A stretch of DNA of 6,833 nt from Sphingomonas sp. S-NIH.Pt15_0812 (GCF_003951315.1 NZ_QLJH01000067.1:1-6833); one strand, 5' to 3'. Positions 1-5,783 are shown, counted from the stretch's first letter. Notes: generated by a model not told the origin, from the letters alone. Translations and numbers: made by a program.

Positions 1-442
1 CCCCCACCCCCGTTGCGCCCCCACGCGGCCGAGGTCAACGACGGGATGGCACGGAGATTCGCCAGGAGGGAGCCAATGGTGCCGCCGGTCGGACGAAGCC
101 GGGCAGTTGGATCATCGGATGATTTCGGACTCCCGCCAGATGCCCGACCGGCATGGACTACAGGTCGTAGCTCTGGCCTCATCGTCCAGATCCGGGAGCG
201 GGTCGACGATCAGCTTCTCCCCGAAATGTCGCCGCAGCGAACACTCGCGACGTTCGCTGCGGCGACATTTCGGCTCGATTTCATCCGGGGAGAATAGGCG
301 ACGTCGATTTGGCCATCACGGAGGACATATTCCCGGCTCCAACCACCGGTCCGTCTTGCCCCTCCCCTAATGCCAGCGACGCATATGGCAGATGTTCGTT
401 TATCGGCAACCAACAAAGTCCCTTTCCCACGTCTTTTGTTAA
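1..442. other. Non-coding or decayed stretch, no supportable gene
   Basis: Several short open frames exist on both strands, for example a minus-strand frame of 82 codons (458-210). None has a recognisable domain, a ribosome binding site, or a product resembling a family I know. The minus-strand frame runs straight through the perfect inverted repeat at 221-273, which suggests that its openness is incidental. A 13-nt palindrome (ATCATCGGATGAT, 111-123) is also present. Composition shifts from GC-rich to distinctly AT-rich after about 395. Confidence 0.5.
215..294. repeat. Nested inverted repeat with perfect 22-bp inner arms
   Basis: The inner arms at 221-242 and 252-273 are perfect reverse complements around a 9-nt loop (243-251). 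A second pair of 9-nt arms, 215-223 (TTCTCCCCG) and 286-294 (CGGGGAGAA), encloses them and overlaps the left inner arm by three bases. As RNA or extruded DNA this would fold very stably. Neither strand shows a T-run after the structure, so a simple intrinsic terminator is unlikely. It may be a dispersed intergenic repeat or a mobile-element remnant; the sequence alone does not decide. Confidence 0.75.
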
Positions 443-472
443 TTGACTCGACCATCATTTATGATCTATTAT
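443..472 (+). promoter_or_regulatory. Sigma70-like promoter ahead of the IS481 remnant
   Basis: TTGACT (443-448) and TATTAT (467-472) are separated by 18 bp inside an AT-rich stretch, a good match to the -35/-10 consensus on the plus strand. The -10 ends 53 bp before the ATG at 526. Whether it is the original transposase promoter or host DNA cannot be told. It is predicted from sequence only. Confidence 0.45.
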
Positions 473-525
473 GTTATTTTCCGGATTTATAGCGTGATTT
501 TATCCTTGAAGTGAGATAAGGCCGC

Positions 526-666
526 ATGGGTAATTTGGCCATTATTGATCGCATGTGGCTACTTGCCACAATCACGCATGCCGTCGGAACAGCAATACAG
601 CGATCACTGGCTTCGTTCGCGACGCTGAACCGTGAGCCGGGGATCAACCCGAAAATAGGGCGATGA
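526..666 (+). pseudogene. IS481-family transposase, N-terminal remnant
   Basis: This 46-codon frame starts at ATG 526 with a weak AAGG-type ribosome binding site and stops at TGA 664-666. Residues 15-44 resemble the N-terminal helix-turn-helix region of IS481-type transposases common in alphaproteobacteria, with the pattern THAV..AIQRS.AS.ATL.RE.GINPK. In the intact family the GINPKT segment continues as VAKW and then a DDE integrase core of roughly 250 residues. Here the frame leaves the family pattern right after NPK and stops, so the whole catalytic domain is missing. Residues 3-14 also look unlike the usual family start, so the 5' end may be rearranged. The product cannot be an active transposase. 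The family call is from memory of the motif, not a search. Confidence 0.7.
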
Positions 667-719
667 TCCGGTCAGACGTTCACAATTCAGCGTTCCATCG
701 CCACCCCGTCGGAAAGTGA

Positions 720-762
720 CTGCGCAAAGGCGCAGCCCCGGCTGATGCAGGGACGGCGCCTT
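720..762 (-). terminator. Possible terminator after the OMP gene
   Basis: Downstream of the outer-membrane protein stop, read on the minus strand, arms AAGGCGC (762-756) and GCGCCTT (733-727) can pair, followed by only a short T-run. An alternative smaller hairpin, CTGCGC/GCGCAG (720-725/730-735), overlaps it. The loop is long (22 nt) and the T-tract weak, so this is a modest candidate. Confidence 0.35.
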
Positions 763-782
763 CCTACCGGATGAAGTCGAGA

Positions 783-1467
783 TTAGAAGTTCTGACGAAG
801 GCCGACCATGATCCAGGTCGAGGAGCTCTTCAGCTTGTAGGGCGGGGTCGTGCGGTTGCGATCCTGATCGATCGTCACGCCCTTCATCTGCATGCCCGAG
901 GTCTGCGAATACCGCCCGAGCAGCTCGATCGAGGTCTTGGGCGCCACGTCGTAGCTCGCGCCCGCATCCAGGTGCCAGCGGAAGCCCCAGTCCTTGCCAT
1001 CCAACGACGCAGCGGGCTTCAGCGTACCCGAGTTTGCGGTCCGCGCGTAGCGATCCGCCGAGTAATTGACGTGCGAGGCACCGATGCCACCGCCGACGAA
1101 GGGCTTGAACGGACCGTCCTGGATCAGGTCGACATAAGCGGACACGCCCAGATCGAAGGACTTGAGCCGGCCCGAGCCAATATAGTTCGTATCGTTCAAT
1201 GCCTTGCCATTGATGTTGGCGGTGTCGTAACCTGCGGTGCCTTCCACGCGGAAACCATTGAAGCCATAGCCCATGCCCAACTCACCGGTGAAACCGGACT
1301 TGTTATCGATGTTCTTGGGTAGCGTAGCGGCCGTCTTCGACACTGTCTGACCCTTATTCAGCACCTGGCGGGGCTTCACGTCGGAATCCACCTGCCCGCC
1401 GGCACCGGCAACGACATAGGCGCCGGGTTCGGCCTTCTGCGCGGACGCGGGCGTCGCCCCGGCAATG
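783..1467 (-). pseudogene. Outer-membrane beta-barrel protein, 5' end lost
   Basis: The gene reads leftward and stops at TAA 785-783. It encodes a small beta-barrel of the OMP_b-brl/opacity-protein type: about 216 residues follow the signal-peptide remnant, with alternating hydrophobic strands (such as GAYVVAGAGG, FKPFVGGGIGASHV, TSIELLGRYS, STWIMVGLRQNF). The C-terminal residue is Phe, the usual recognition signal for the BAM complex. Just before this comes AIAGATPASAQ, which looks like the end of a signal peptide. Upstream of about 1467 the DNA belongs to an IS3-family transposase on the other strand, so the native start, most of the signal peptide and the promoter are gone. The frame stays open to an ATG at 1601, giving 272 residues, but the added N-terminus is rich in Arg, Ser and Pro and has no hydrophobic core. 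Export is unlikely, and I treat the gene as inactivated. Its specific role is unknown. Confidence 0.75.
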
Positions 1468-1569
1468 GCGGCGGACCTGGAGAAGGAGAATCTCCGACTG
1501 CGCCGCGCGATCTCGGACCTGACATTGGACAAGCTGATCCTGCAGGAGGGGGCGCGGGGAAACTTCTGA
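1465..1569 (+). pseudogene. IS407-type orfA, C-terminal remnant
   Basis: The last 32 or so residues of the orfA product are present: ADLEKENLRLRRAISDLTL, then DKLILQEGARGNF and TGA at 1567-1569. This is the leucine-zipper tail typical of IS407-type orfA, with the characteristic ending ARGNF. The helix-turn-helix part that binds the transposon ends is absent. An ATG happens to fall at the left junction (1465), but this is probably not a native start. As usual in this group, the next frame (orfB) begins across the orfA stop. Confidence 0.75.
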
Positions 1570-1972
1570 GCCCCGCACGGCGTCGGCGGTGCATCGACCA
1601 TGTGCGGGAGGTGCTGGATCTGGCGACGCGAGGGGCTGAAGGTGCCCCAGCGGCAGCCGAAACGCGGTCGGCTGTGGTTGAACGATGGCTCGTGTATTCG
1701 GCTGCGACCGGAGTATCCTGGGGCACGTCTGGGCCTACGACTTTGTCGAGGCGCGGACGCACGACGGACGCAAGTTTCGCATCCTCACGATCATCGACGA
1801 GGCCAGCCGCGAGTGCCTGGCGCTGGTCGTCGCCCGCCAGCTCCGCCACGAAGATGTGCTGGCGGCCCTGGCCGAGCTGTTCGTTGACCGGGGCCCGCCT
1901 GCCCATGTCAGATCGGACGACGGCAGCGAGTCCATCGCCACCGCAGTCCGGAAATGGCTTGGGCAGATCGGC
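1566..1972 (+). pseudogene. IS407-type orfB transposase, deleted and frameshifted
   Basis: Three pieces of an IS3-family orfB are spread over three frames. The first, starting at CTG 1566 across the orfA stop, reads LSPARRRRCIDHVREVLDL, the usual beginning. At about 1615-1622 it switches frame to WRREGLKVPQRQPKRGRLW and on to RLRPEYPG. Intact proteins have roughly 60 residues between these segments, so an internal deletion removed them. At the GGGG run 1720-1723 one extra G shifts the frame again. The rest, from GHVWAYDFVEARTHDGRKF through IIDE to RSDDGSESIATAVRKW, is the integrase core with the first two acidic catalytic residues (in YDFV and RSDDG). The usual RSDNGPEF motif is degraded. The third catalytic residue, Glu, is missing because the sequence crosses into another element at QIG (1964-1972). 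It is clearly non-functional. Confidence 0.8.
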
Positions 1973-2083
1973 TACAACCGCCGACCAGGCAGCCATGGCG
2001 GCAAGCCGTCCCTGGCGGTCGACGACACGCTGGACCGCCAGTTCGACGTCGCTGCGCCAGACCGGGCCTGGGTGACGGACATC
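1964..2083 (+). pseudogene. Second IS3-group transposase fragment
   Basis: About 38 codons match a different IS3-family transposase, of the kind that carries QIGYKRRPGSYGGKPS and then VDNTLDRQFDVAAPD and VWVTDITYI. Here they read QIGYNRRPGSHGGKPS, VDDTLDRQFDVAAPD, WVTDIS. The fragment is the stretch just before and into the start of the DDE core, including the first catalytic Asp (WVTD). It continues in frame from the IS407-type piece. It ends at about 2083, where the 3' end of the siderophore operon begins on the opposite strand. Both edges are estimates. Confidence 0.75.
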
Positions 2084-2244
2084 AGCCTCATGGCGAGTTG
2101 TCGCTGCGCGCGGAAGACGTCGTCGTCGGTCGCGCACAGGGTTGCGAAAGTACAAGTCAGCGCCAGCGTCAGGGGAAAGCCGAGGATGGCGGCGGCCGAT
2201 ACCTTGCCGAACCAGTCGCGACTGGTAAGCGGCGGGCGGCTCAT
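1972..2244 (-). pseudogene. Small iron-uptake-associated membrane protein, 3' truncated
   Basis: The ATG at 2244 overlaps the TGA of the preceding gene in an ATGA motif, the mark of translational coupling. The first 54 or so residues look native: a basic start (MSRPPLTSRDWFGK), one hydrophobic segment at about residues 15-36, then a polar stretch with DDDVFRAQRQLAMRLMS. This resembles the small proteins often annotated as iron transporter or DUF3649-like beside TonB-siderophore receptor genes, in which further membrane segments follow. From about 2083 leftward the frame runs into insertion-sequence DNA read backwards and stops at 1972, giving a 90-residue chimera with a meaningless 34-residue tail. 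The protein has probably lost function. Its family is a tentative call, and its biochemical role is not known to me. Confidence 0.6.
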
Positions 2245-2516
2245 CGCGCCGCCTCTTGCCGGAACCGCCACCAGCGGACGACGGCGGGCACGATGCTCCA
2301 CACCAGCATTGCACCCGTCACCCAGGTAAAGACAGCGGTCGCCGGCCCCTGCATCGTCAGCAGCAGGACCAGTGCGATCAGCAGGAGTAGCGCCCCCGCC
2401 ATCCGATGAGGGCGGCTGCCGGCACCATGACGTACCAGCGCCTGATGCGGTGTGCCGGCATAGACGCGCAACGCCCCGCCGATCGTCGCGAAAGCCGCGC
2501 ACCACGCCGCGATCAG
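2241..2516 (-). CDS. Small polytopic membrane protein of siderophore operon
   Basis: A 91-codon frame reads LIAAWCAAFATIGGALRVYA, then a basic loop (about residues 28-38), then two hydrophobic segments (about 39-56 and 58-80), ending WWRFRQEAAR. It therefore looks like an inner-membrane protein with three helices and a basic C-terminus. Small proteins of this kind (compare DUF3325) accompany ferric-siderophore receptors in many proteobacteria, but their activity is unknown. The start is unusual. No ATG or GTG is available in frame; the candidates are CTG at 2516, which overlaps the hydrolase stop codon (CTGA), and TTG at 2471, which has a GGCGGGG stretch upstream. I prefer CTG because the TTG start would lose the first membrane helix and would lie 41 nt past the hydrolase stop in an otherwise tightly packed operon. 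The stop overlaps the next gene's ATG. Confidence 0.65.
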   Translation of the reverse strand: MIAAWCAAFATIGGALRVYAGTPHQALVRHGAGSRPHRMAGALLLLIALVLLLTMQGPATAVFTWVTGAMLVWSIVPAVVRWWRFRQEAAR

Positions 2517-3325
2517 TGTTCCGCTCCCGAGAAGGCGAAGCGGATCGCCGGAGCGATCGCCGCGAGCATGGTCGTCCCGTGCGACTGACCCGGCAGCGGC
2601 AGGAAGCGCACCCGACCAGCGTCCGCCCCCCGATCGATCGACCGAATCAGTTCGGCCGGGGCGACGGCGGCGCCATCGCCTTCGGCGATCAACATAGGCG
2701 GCACATCCTTGGCCGTCGCGACCTCTCGCGCGATCAGGCCATCACCGAACCAGAGCGACGGACTGACCGCGACGACGCCACCGAACATCGCCGGTCGTGT
2801 CAATGCCGCATGGAGAGCGAGTAGACCGCCGAAGCTGTGCCCGAGCAACGTCTCCCGCGAGCGATCGACCCGCCAGCGCCGCCGGACCAGCGGCTTCACC
2901 TGCCGCTCGACGAAATCGAGAAACGCTTCGGCCCCGCCCGTCGCCATGCCGCTGGCAGGCCGGTTCGCAGGGATCGTCCAGCCCGGCGTGGCGGGCGTAT
3001 AGTCGCGGGTGCGGCGCGGCAAAGGCCCGGCCGCGATCCCGACGACGATGCCGTCCGAAATGCCGGTCCGGGCGCCTGCCCGCGCCAGTCGACGGGCGGT
3101 GAGCGCCGCGATCGCGAAATTGTCCTCGCCGTCCAGCACGTACAGGACCGGGTAACCGCCGGGCGGCGGGGGCGCCTCCGGCCAAGCGATCAGGATGGGA
3201 TAGGCGTCGCCGTTTTTGGCACGCACGACCTGCTCGTCGCTGTGCGGCAGCGTATAGGGCACCCCCGCCACCGGCGCAGCGGGTGCAGCGGGTGCGGCTA
3301 CCGCGAGCATGACGGCCGCGACCAT
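2513..3325 (-). CDS. Secreted alpha/beta-hydrolase, siderophore-esterase type
   Basis: This 270-residue protein belongs to the esterase D/IroE-like group of alpha/beta-hydrolases (COG2819-type). Visible landmarks are a short hydrophobic Ala-rich N-terminus (residues 1-21) that could be a signal peptide, VLYVLDGEDNF-type strand and oxyanion region (60-70), the family motif RRTRDYTP (104-111), the nucleophile elbow GHSFGG with Ser164, and a probable catalytic His249 in GQSHG. The acid is probably in the EGD region near 217. Relatives hydrolyse ester bonds, in some cases of siderophores such as enterobactin. Its place directly after a siderophore receptor suggests that it opens the imported or bound siderophore to release iron, probably in the periplasm; this is inference and the substrate is unknown. 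I chose ATG 3325, two bases after the receptor stop; a second ATG lies at 3310. The frame is open further upstream, but that part is the receptor gene read in another frame. Confidence 0.88.
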   Translation of the reverse strand: MVAAVMLAVAAPAAPAAPVAGVPYTLPHSDEQVVRAKNGDAYPILIAWPEAPPPPGGYPVLYVLDGEDNFAIAALTARRLARAGARTGISDGIVVGIAAGPLPRRTRDYTPATPGWTIPANRPASGMATGGAEAFLDFVERQVKPLVRRRWRVDRSRETLLGHSFGGLLALHAALTRPAMFGGVVAVSPSLWFGDGLIAREVATAKDVPPMLIAEGDGAAVAPAELIRSIDRGADAGRVRFLPLPGQSHGTTMLAAIAPAIRFAFSGAEH

Positions 3326-3327
3326 GC

Positions 3328-5490
3328 TCACCACCGGTATTGCACCCGCAGGTTCAGCGTCCGCCCCGACCCGTAATAGCAAGCCGCCGGTGACGAACAG
3401 AGCGCGACATAGCGATGATTGGTCAGGTTGCGTGCATTGACCGACATGATGATGCCGCTGGTAAAGGCCTTGCGCAGGAACAGGTCGTACAAGGTGTAGC
3501 TGGGTACGCGATACGCATTGGCGGTGTCGCCGTACGAAACGCCGACATAGCGAACCCCGCCGCCCAGTCCGACGCCGCCCAGCGGCCCGTCCTCGGCAAA
3601 GCGATAGTCGACGAACAGCGATCCCATCCATTCGGGCACCTGTGTCAGCCGGTTGCCCTGCTGCCCCGGCGCGGCGCGCGTGATTTGGCTGTCCATATAG
3701 GTGCCGGTCGCGATCGTGCTGAGCCCGCCTATCAGCGTCGCCTTGCCCTCCAGCTCGATCCCCCGGATGCGTCCCTGTCCGGTCTGGACCTGGCAGGTCA
3801 TGCCCGCACAGACATGGCTTTCGTCGGGGTCGGGACTGGCGAGATTGTTCTGGGTGAGCTGGTATAGCGCGGCGGTGAGCAGCGCGTTGCTGCCGCGCGG
3901 CTGGTATTTGACGCCGGCCTCATATTGCTCGCCGGTCGTCGGCTTGAACGGCGTGCCGTCGAAATACTGGCCGGTGGTCGGCTGGAACGAGGTGGAATAA
4001 CTGGCATAGGGCGCAAGGCCGCTCGGCGAAACCCAGGTCGCGCCCGCCCGCCACGTCAGTTTGTCCGCCTTGGTCAGCGTCACCGGATCGGTGCTACCGG
4101 TCGCCAGTTCGTTGACCTGATGGTTCTTCGCCCAATCATAGCGCGCACCCAGCGTGACATGCAGATGACCGAGCGTAATCTGATCTTGGCCATAGGCACC
4201 CACCTGCTCCAGTCGGGCATTCAGATGGACTTGCGGCGCAAGCGTCTGAAGAACCCTACCGATACCCTGCGGCACGGGGTTGAAGATGTCGGGCATCGGC
4301 GGAACGTTCGTCGAGAGGTCGCGCAGGTGCCGCCATTCGGTATCGAGCATGTCGACGCCTGCCAGCACACGGTGCTCCAGCGCGCCAGTGTCGATCCGAC
4401 CTTCGAGCCGCGTATCCAGGCCATAGCCATCGGAATGGCCGATGCCCTGCACCGCGCGACGATTGATCGTCTGCCCGTTGGCGAGCGTCCCCCCGCGTAG
4501 CACGGTTCCCTGGAACAGCGTCTCCACGCGGGTGTAGCGGCCATTCTGTCGCATCTCGAACCGATCGGAAAAGGCATGGCGCAACTCGTATCCGAGCAGA
4601 TACTCGTTGCGGTCGTAGGTGTTGAACTGCTGCTCGCCCAGGAACGCGTCGAGGCGGATATGGCGCCCGCCCGCGCCCGGTTGTTGCGATCCGAGATAGG
4701 GCAGGAACTGGAAGGTCGATCCGCCCTCGTCGCGCTGATACTGGCCCATGAGCGTGATGCTGGTGGCGGCGTCGGGCACCCAGGAGAGGCTGGGCGCAAT
4801 GTAGTAGCGCCCGGTCTTGATCTCATCGATCTGGGCATCGCCGTAGCGCGCAAGGCCGACGAGCCGCGCCCGGATCGTGCCGTCGGCGGTAATCGGCCCT
4901 GATACGTCGGCCGCGCCCTGATATTGCCATTTGCCGAGGTTGGTGAACCCGGCCCCCTGTAGCATGATCTCGCCACGCGGATTCGCGGTCGGGCGCTTCG
5001 TCACCAGATTGACGATGCCGCCGGGCGCCACCTGCCCGAACAGCACTGCCGACGGGCCTTTCAGCACCTCGATCTGCTGGAGCGCAAAGGGATCGAAGGC
5101 GGTTCGCGTCCATTGCCCGCCGGCAGGCAGGCGAAGGCCGTCGAGGAACAGATTGTCGCTGAAGCTGCCCGCCGCAAAGCCGCGTACAGAAAAGCTGTCG
5201 GCGCGGCTGTCGATGCCGTCCTGCTCGGCTTGGACACCGGCGGTATAGGCGAGCGCCTCGGTCACGCTGTGCACCGCGCGGACGTCCAGTTCCTCGCGCG
5301 TGATGACCGAGATCGACTGCGGCACCTCGATCAGCCGGGTGGCGGTCTTCGTGCCCGACGTCGTTTGGGTCTGTCCCGTCGCGGTCACCACGATATCCGT
5401 ATTGCGCAATGCGTCGCCGTTGTTCTCCTGCGCCGCCACCGGCGAAGCCGCCGAAGACAGCAGCAATCCAACGCCCCAATATATCGTCAT
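3328..5490 (-). CDS. TonB-dependent siderophore receptor, FhuA/FhuE type
   Basis: This complete 720-residue outer-membrane receptor has a signal peptide (MTIYWGVGLLLSSAASPVAA, cut near residue 20), a TonB box (DIVVTA, 32-37), a plug domain of about 50-170 with EVPQSISVITREEL and VLKGPSAVLFGQVAPGGIVN, then a 22-strand barrel to the C-terminal aromatic residue (YRW). Length and motifs fit the TonB-siderophor family (TIGR01783-like). Two closely spaced Cys pairs, 561/566 and 698/704, lie in likely external loops. The second matches the C-terminal loop disulfide of FhuA, favouring a hydroxamate-type ligand such as ferrichrome; the ligand itself is not proven. The receptor would import the ferric siderophore into the periplasm using TonB-ExbBD energy. 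ATG 5490 follows a GGGAG ribosome binding site four bases upstream. It is the first gene of the operon and lies behind a Fur-like operator. No frameshift or missing segment was seen. Confidence 0.96.
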   Translation of the reverse strand: MTIYWGVGLLLSSAASPVAAQENNGDALRNTDIVVTATGQTQTTSGTKTATRLIEVPQSISVITREELDVRAVHSVTEALAYTAGVQAEQDGIDSRADSFSVRGFAAGSFSDNLFLDGLRLPAGGQWTRTAFDPFALQQIEVLKGPSAVLFGQVAPGGIVNLVTKRPTANPRGEIMLQGAGFTNLGKWQYQGAADVSGPITADGTIRARLVGLARYGDAQIDEIKTGRYYIAPSLSWVPDAATSITLMGQYQRDEGGSTFQFLPYLGSQQPGAGGRHIRLDAFLGEQQFNTYDRNEYLLGYELRHAFSDRFEMRQNGRYTRVETLFQGTVLRGGTLANGQTINRRAVQGIGHSDGYGLDTRLEGRIDTGALEHRVLAGVDMLDTEWRHLRDLSTNVPPMPDIFNPVPQGIGRVLQTLAPQVHLNARLEQVGAYGQDQITLGHLHVTLGARYDWAKNHQVNELATGSTDPVTLTKADKLTWRAGATWVSPSGLAPYASYSTSFQPTTGQYFDGTPFKPTTGEQYEAGVKYQPRGSNALLTAALYQLTQNNLASPDPDESHVCAGMTCQVQTGQGRIRGIELEGKATLIGGLSTIATGTYMDSQITRAAPGQQGNRLTQVPEWMGSLFVDYRFAEDGPLGGVGLGGGVRYVGVSYGDTANAYRVPSYTLYDLFLRKAFTSGIIMSVNARNLTNHRYVALCSSPAACYYGSGRTLNLRVQYRW

Positions 5491-5494
5491 AGGT

Positions 5495-5499
5495 CTCCC
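5495..5499 (-). promoter_or_regulatory. Ribosome binding site of the receptor gene
   Basis: GGGAG on the minus strand, four bases before ATG 5490. It fixes this ATG as the start and lies directly downstream of the leader hairpin. Confidence 0.7.
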
Positions 5500-5510
5500 G
5501 CCCCTATCTC

Positions 5511-5527
5511 CGCCGTCCCCGACGGCG
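5511..5527 (-). promoter_or_regulatory. Leader hairpin before the receptor ribosome binding site
   Basis: A perfect 7-bp stem (CGCCGTC/GACGGCG) with a 3-nt loop lies in the predicted untranslated leader, ending 11 nt before the GGGAG of the receptor gene. Read on the minus strand no T-run follows, so it is not an intrinsic terminator for the operon. Read on the plus strand it is followed by ATTTT, but no gene comes in from that side. A role in mRNA stability or translation control is possible but unproven. Confidence 0.5.
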
Positions 5528-5552
5528 ATTTTCCTGAAAGATTTCGAGGGGC

Positions 5553-5581
5553 GTCTAATAGCGCACGATAATGCGAGTCAA
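5553..5581 (-). promoter_or_regulatory. Predicted promoter of the siderophore operon
   Basis: The -35 is TTGACT (5581-5576, minus strand), in the middle of the Fur-like dyad. The -10 is weaker: TTAGAC at 17-bp spacing (5558-5553) or TATTAG at 15 bp (5560-5555). Transcription would begin near 5547 and give a leader of roughly 55 nt containing the hairpin and ribosome binding site. Confidence 0.5.
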
Positions 5582-5588
5582 TCGCATT
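5570..5588 (-). promoter_or_regulatory. Fur-like operator upstream of the siderophore operon
   Basis: On the minus strand the 19-bp dyad AATGCGATTGACTCGCATT has two 9-bp halves around a central G that match at 8 of 9 positions. The size, symmetry and AATGCGA/TCGCATT arms fit the Fur-box pattern seen before TonB-receptor genes in many proteobacteria. It lies 80 bp upstream of the receptor ATG and covers the -35 hexamer, which is an ideal place for a repressor. Binding by Fur rather than another iron regulator is inferred. Confidence 0.65.
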
Positions 5589-5783
5589 TTGTAGACGGCT
5601 GCGATGACAGGAAAGTCTGCTACAGCGGTAGCCTTGCGGAATCGCGACGCGACCGCCATTGCTTGACGACTGCCTTGTGTCCGTTCCGTGCCGGCAGCCG
5701 TCCTTCGCCGCCAAGCACACGAATGACGACTTTGTCCCATCCGCCGTTACGTCGGCCCTTCACTGAGGCGAGGAGCCAACAGG
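5589..5783. other. Intergenic DNA between operon promoter and recombinase fragment
   Basis: About 195 bp. Short open frames occur on the minus strand, but none has a recognisable product or a ribosome binding site. It separates the siderophore operon promoter from the stop codon of the broken recombinase. I see no tRNA and no clear attachment site. Confidence 0.5.

Larger units (their letters stand above)
1465..1972 (+). mobile_element. IS3-family (IS407-like) element, internal remnant
   Basis: This block contains the 3' end of orfA and a broken orfB of an IS407-type IS3 element. The left edge lies inside the signal-peptide region of the outer-membrane protein gene, and the right edge is fused to a second IS3-family fragment. 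No terminal inverted repeat of the element is visible at either edge, so both ends were removed by deletion or recombination. The edges are estimated from where recognisable protein similarity stops, with an error of about 10 bp. Confidence 0.75.

Noticed and set aside
13..297. Plus-strand frame of 94 codons at the left edge
   Set aside because: It is Arg/Ala/Pro-rich like random GC-rich translation, shows no family resemblance, and also crosses the inverted repeat.
210..458. Minus-strand frame of 82 codons as a small gene
   Set aside because: It has no ribosome binding site ahead of its ATG, no recognisable domain, and reads through the perfect inverted repeat, so its openness is probably chance in GC-rich DNA.
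771..1322. Plus-strand frame of 183 codons opposite the outer-membrane protein
   Set aside because: It is a shadow of the minus-strand gene, which has clear beta-strand periodicity and a C-terminal Phe.
1376..2314. Long minus-strand frame of 312 codons across the IS remnants
   Set aside because: It runs antisense to transposase code and out of frame with the operon's genes; composition is Arg/Pro/Ala-rich with no motif.
3326..3631. Upstream extension of the hydrolase to 3631
   Set aside because: This part overlaps the 3' end of the receptor in another frame and is rich in Arg and Cys; the ATG at 3325, next to the receptor stop, gives a normal-length protein with a plausible signal peptide.
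5511..5531. Intrinsic terminator on the plus strand (hairpin followed by ATTTT)
   Set aside because: The shape fits, but no plus-strand gene ends there; the hairpin lies in the leader of the minus-strand receptor gene.
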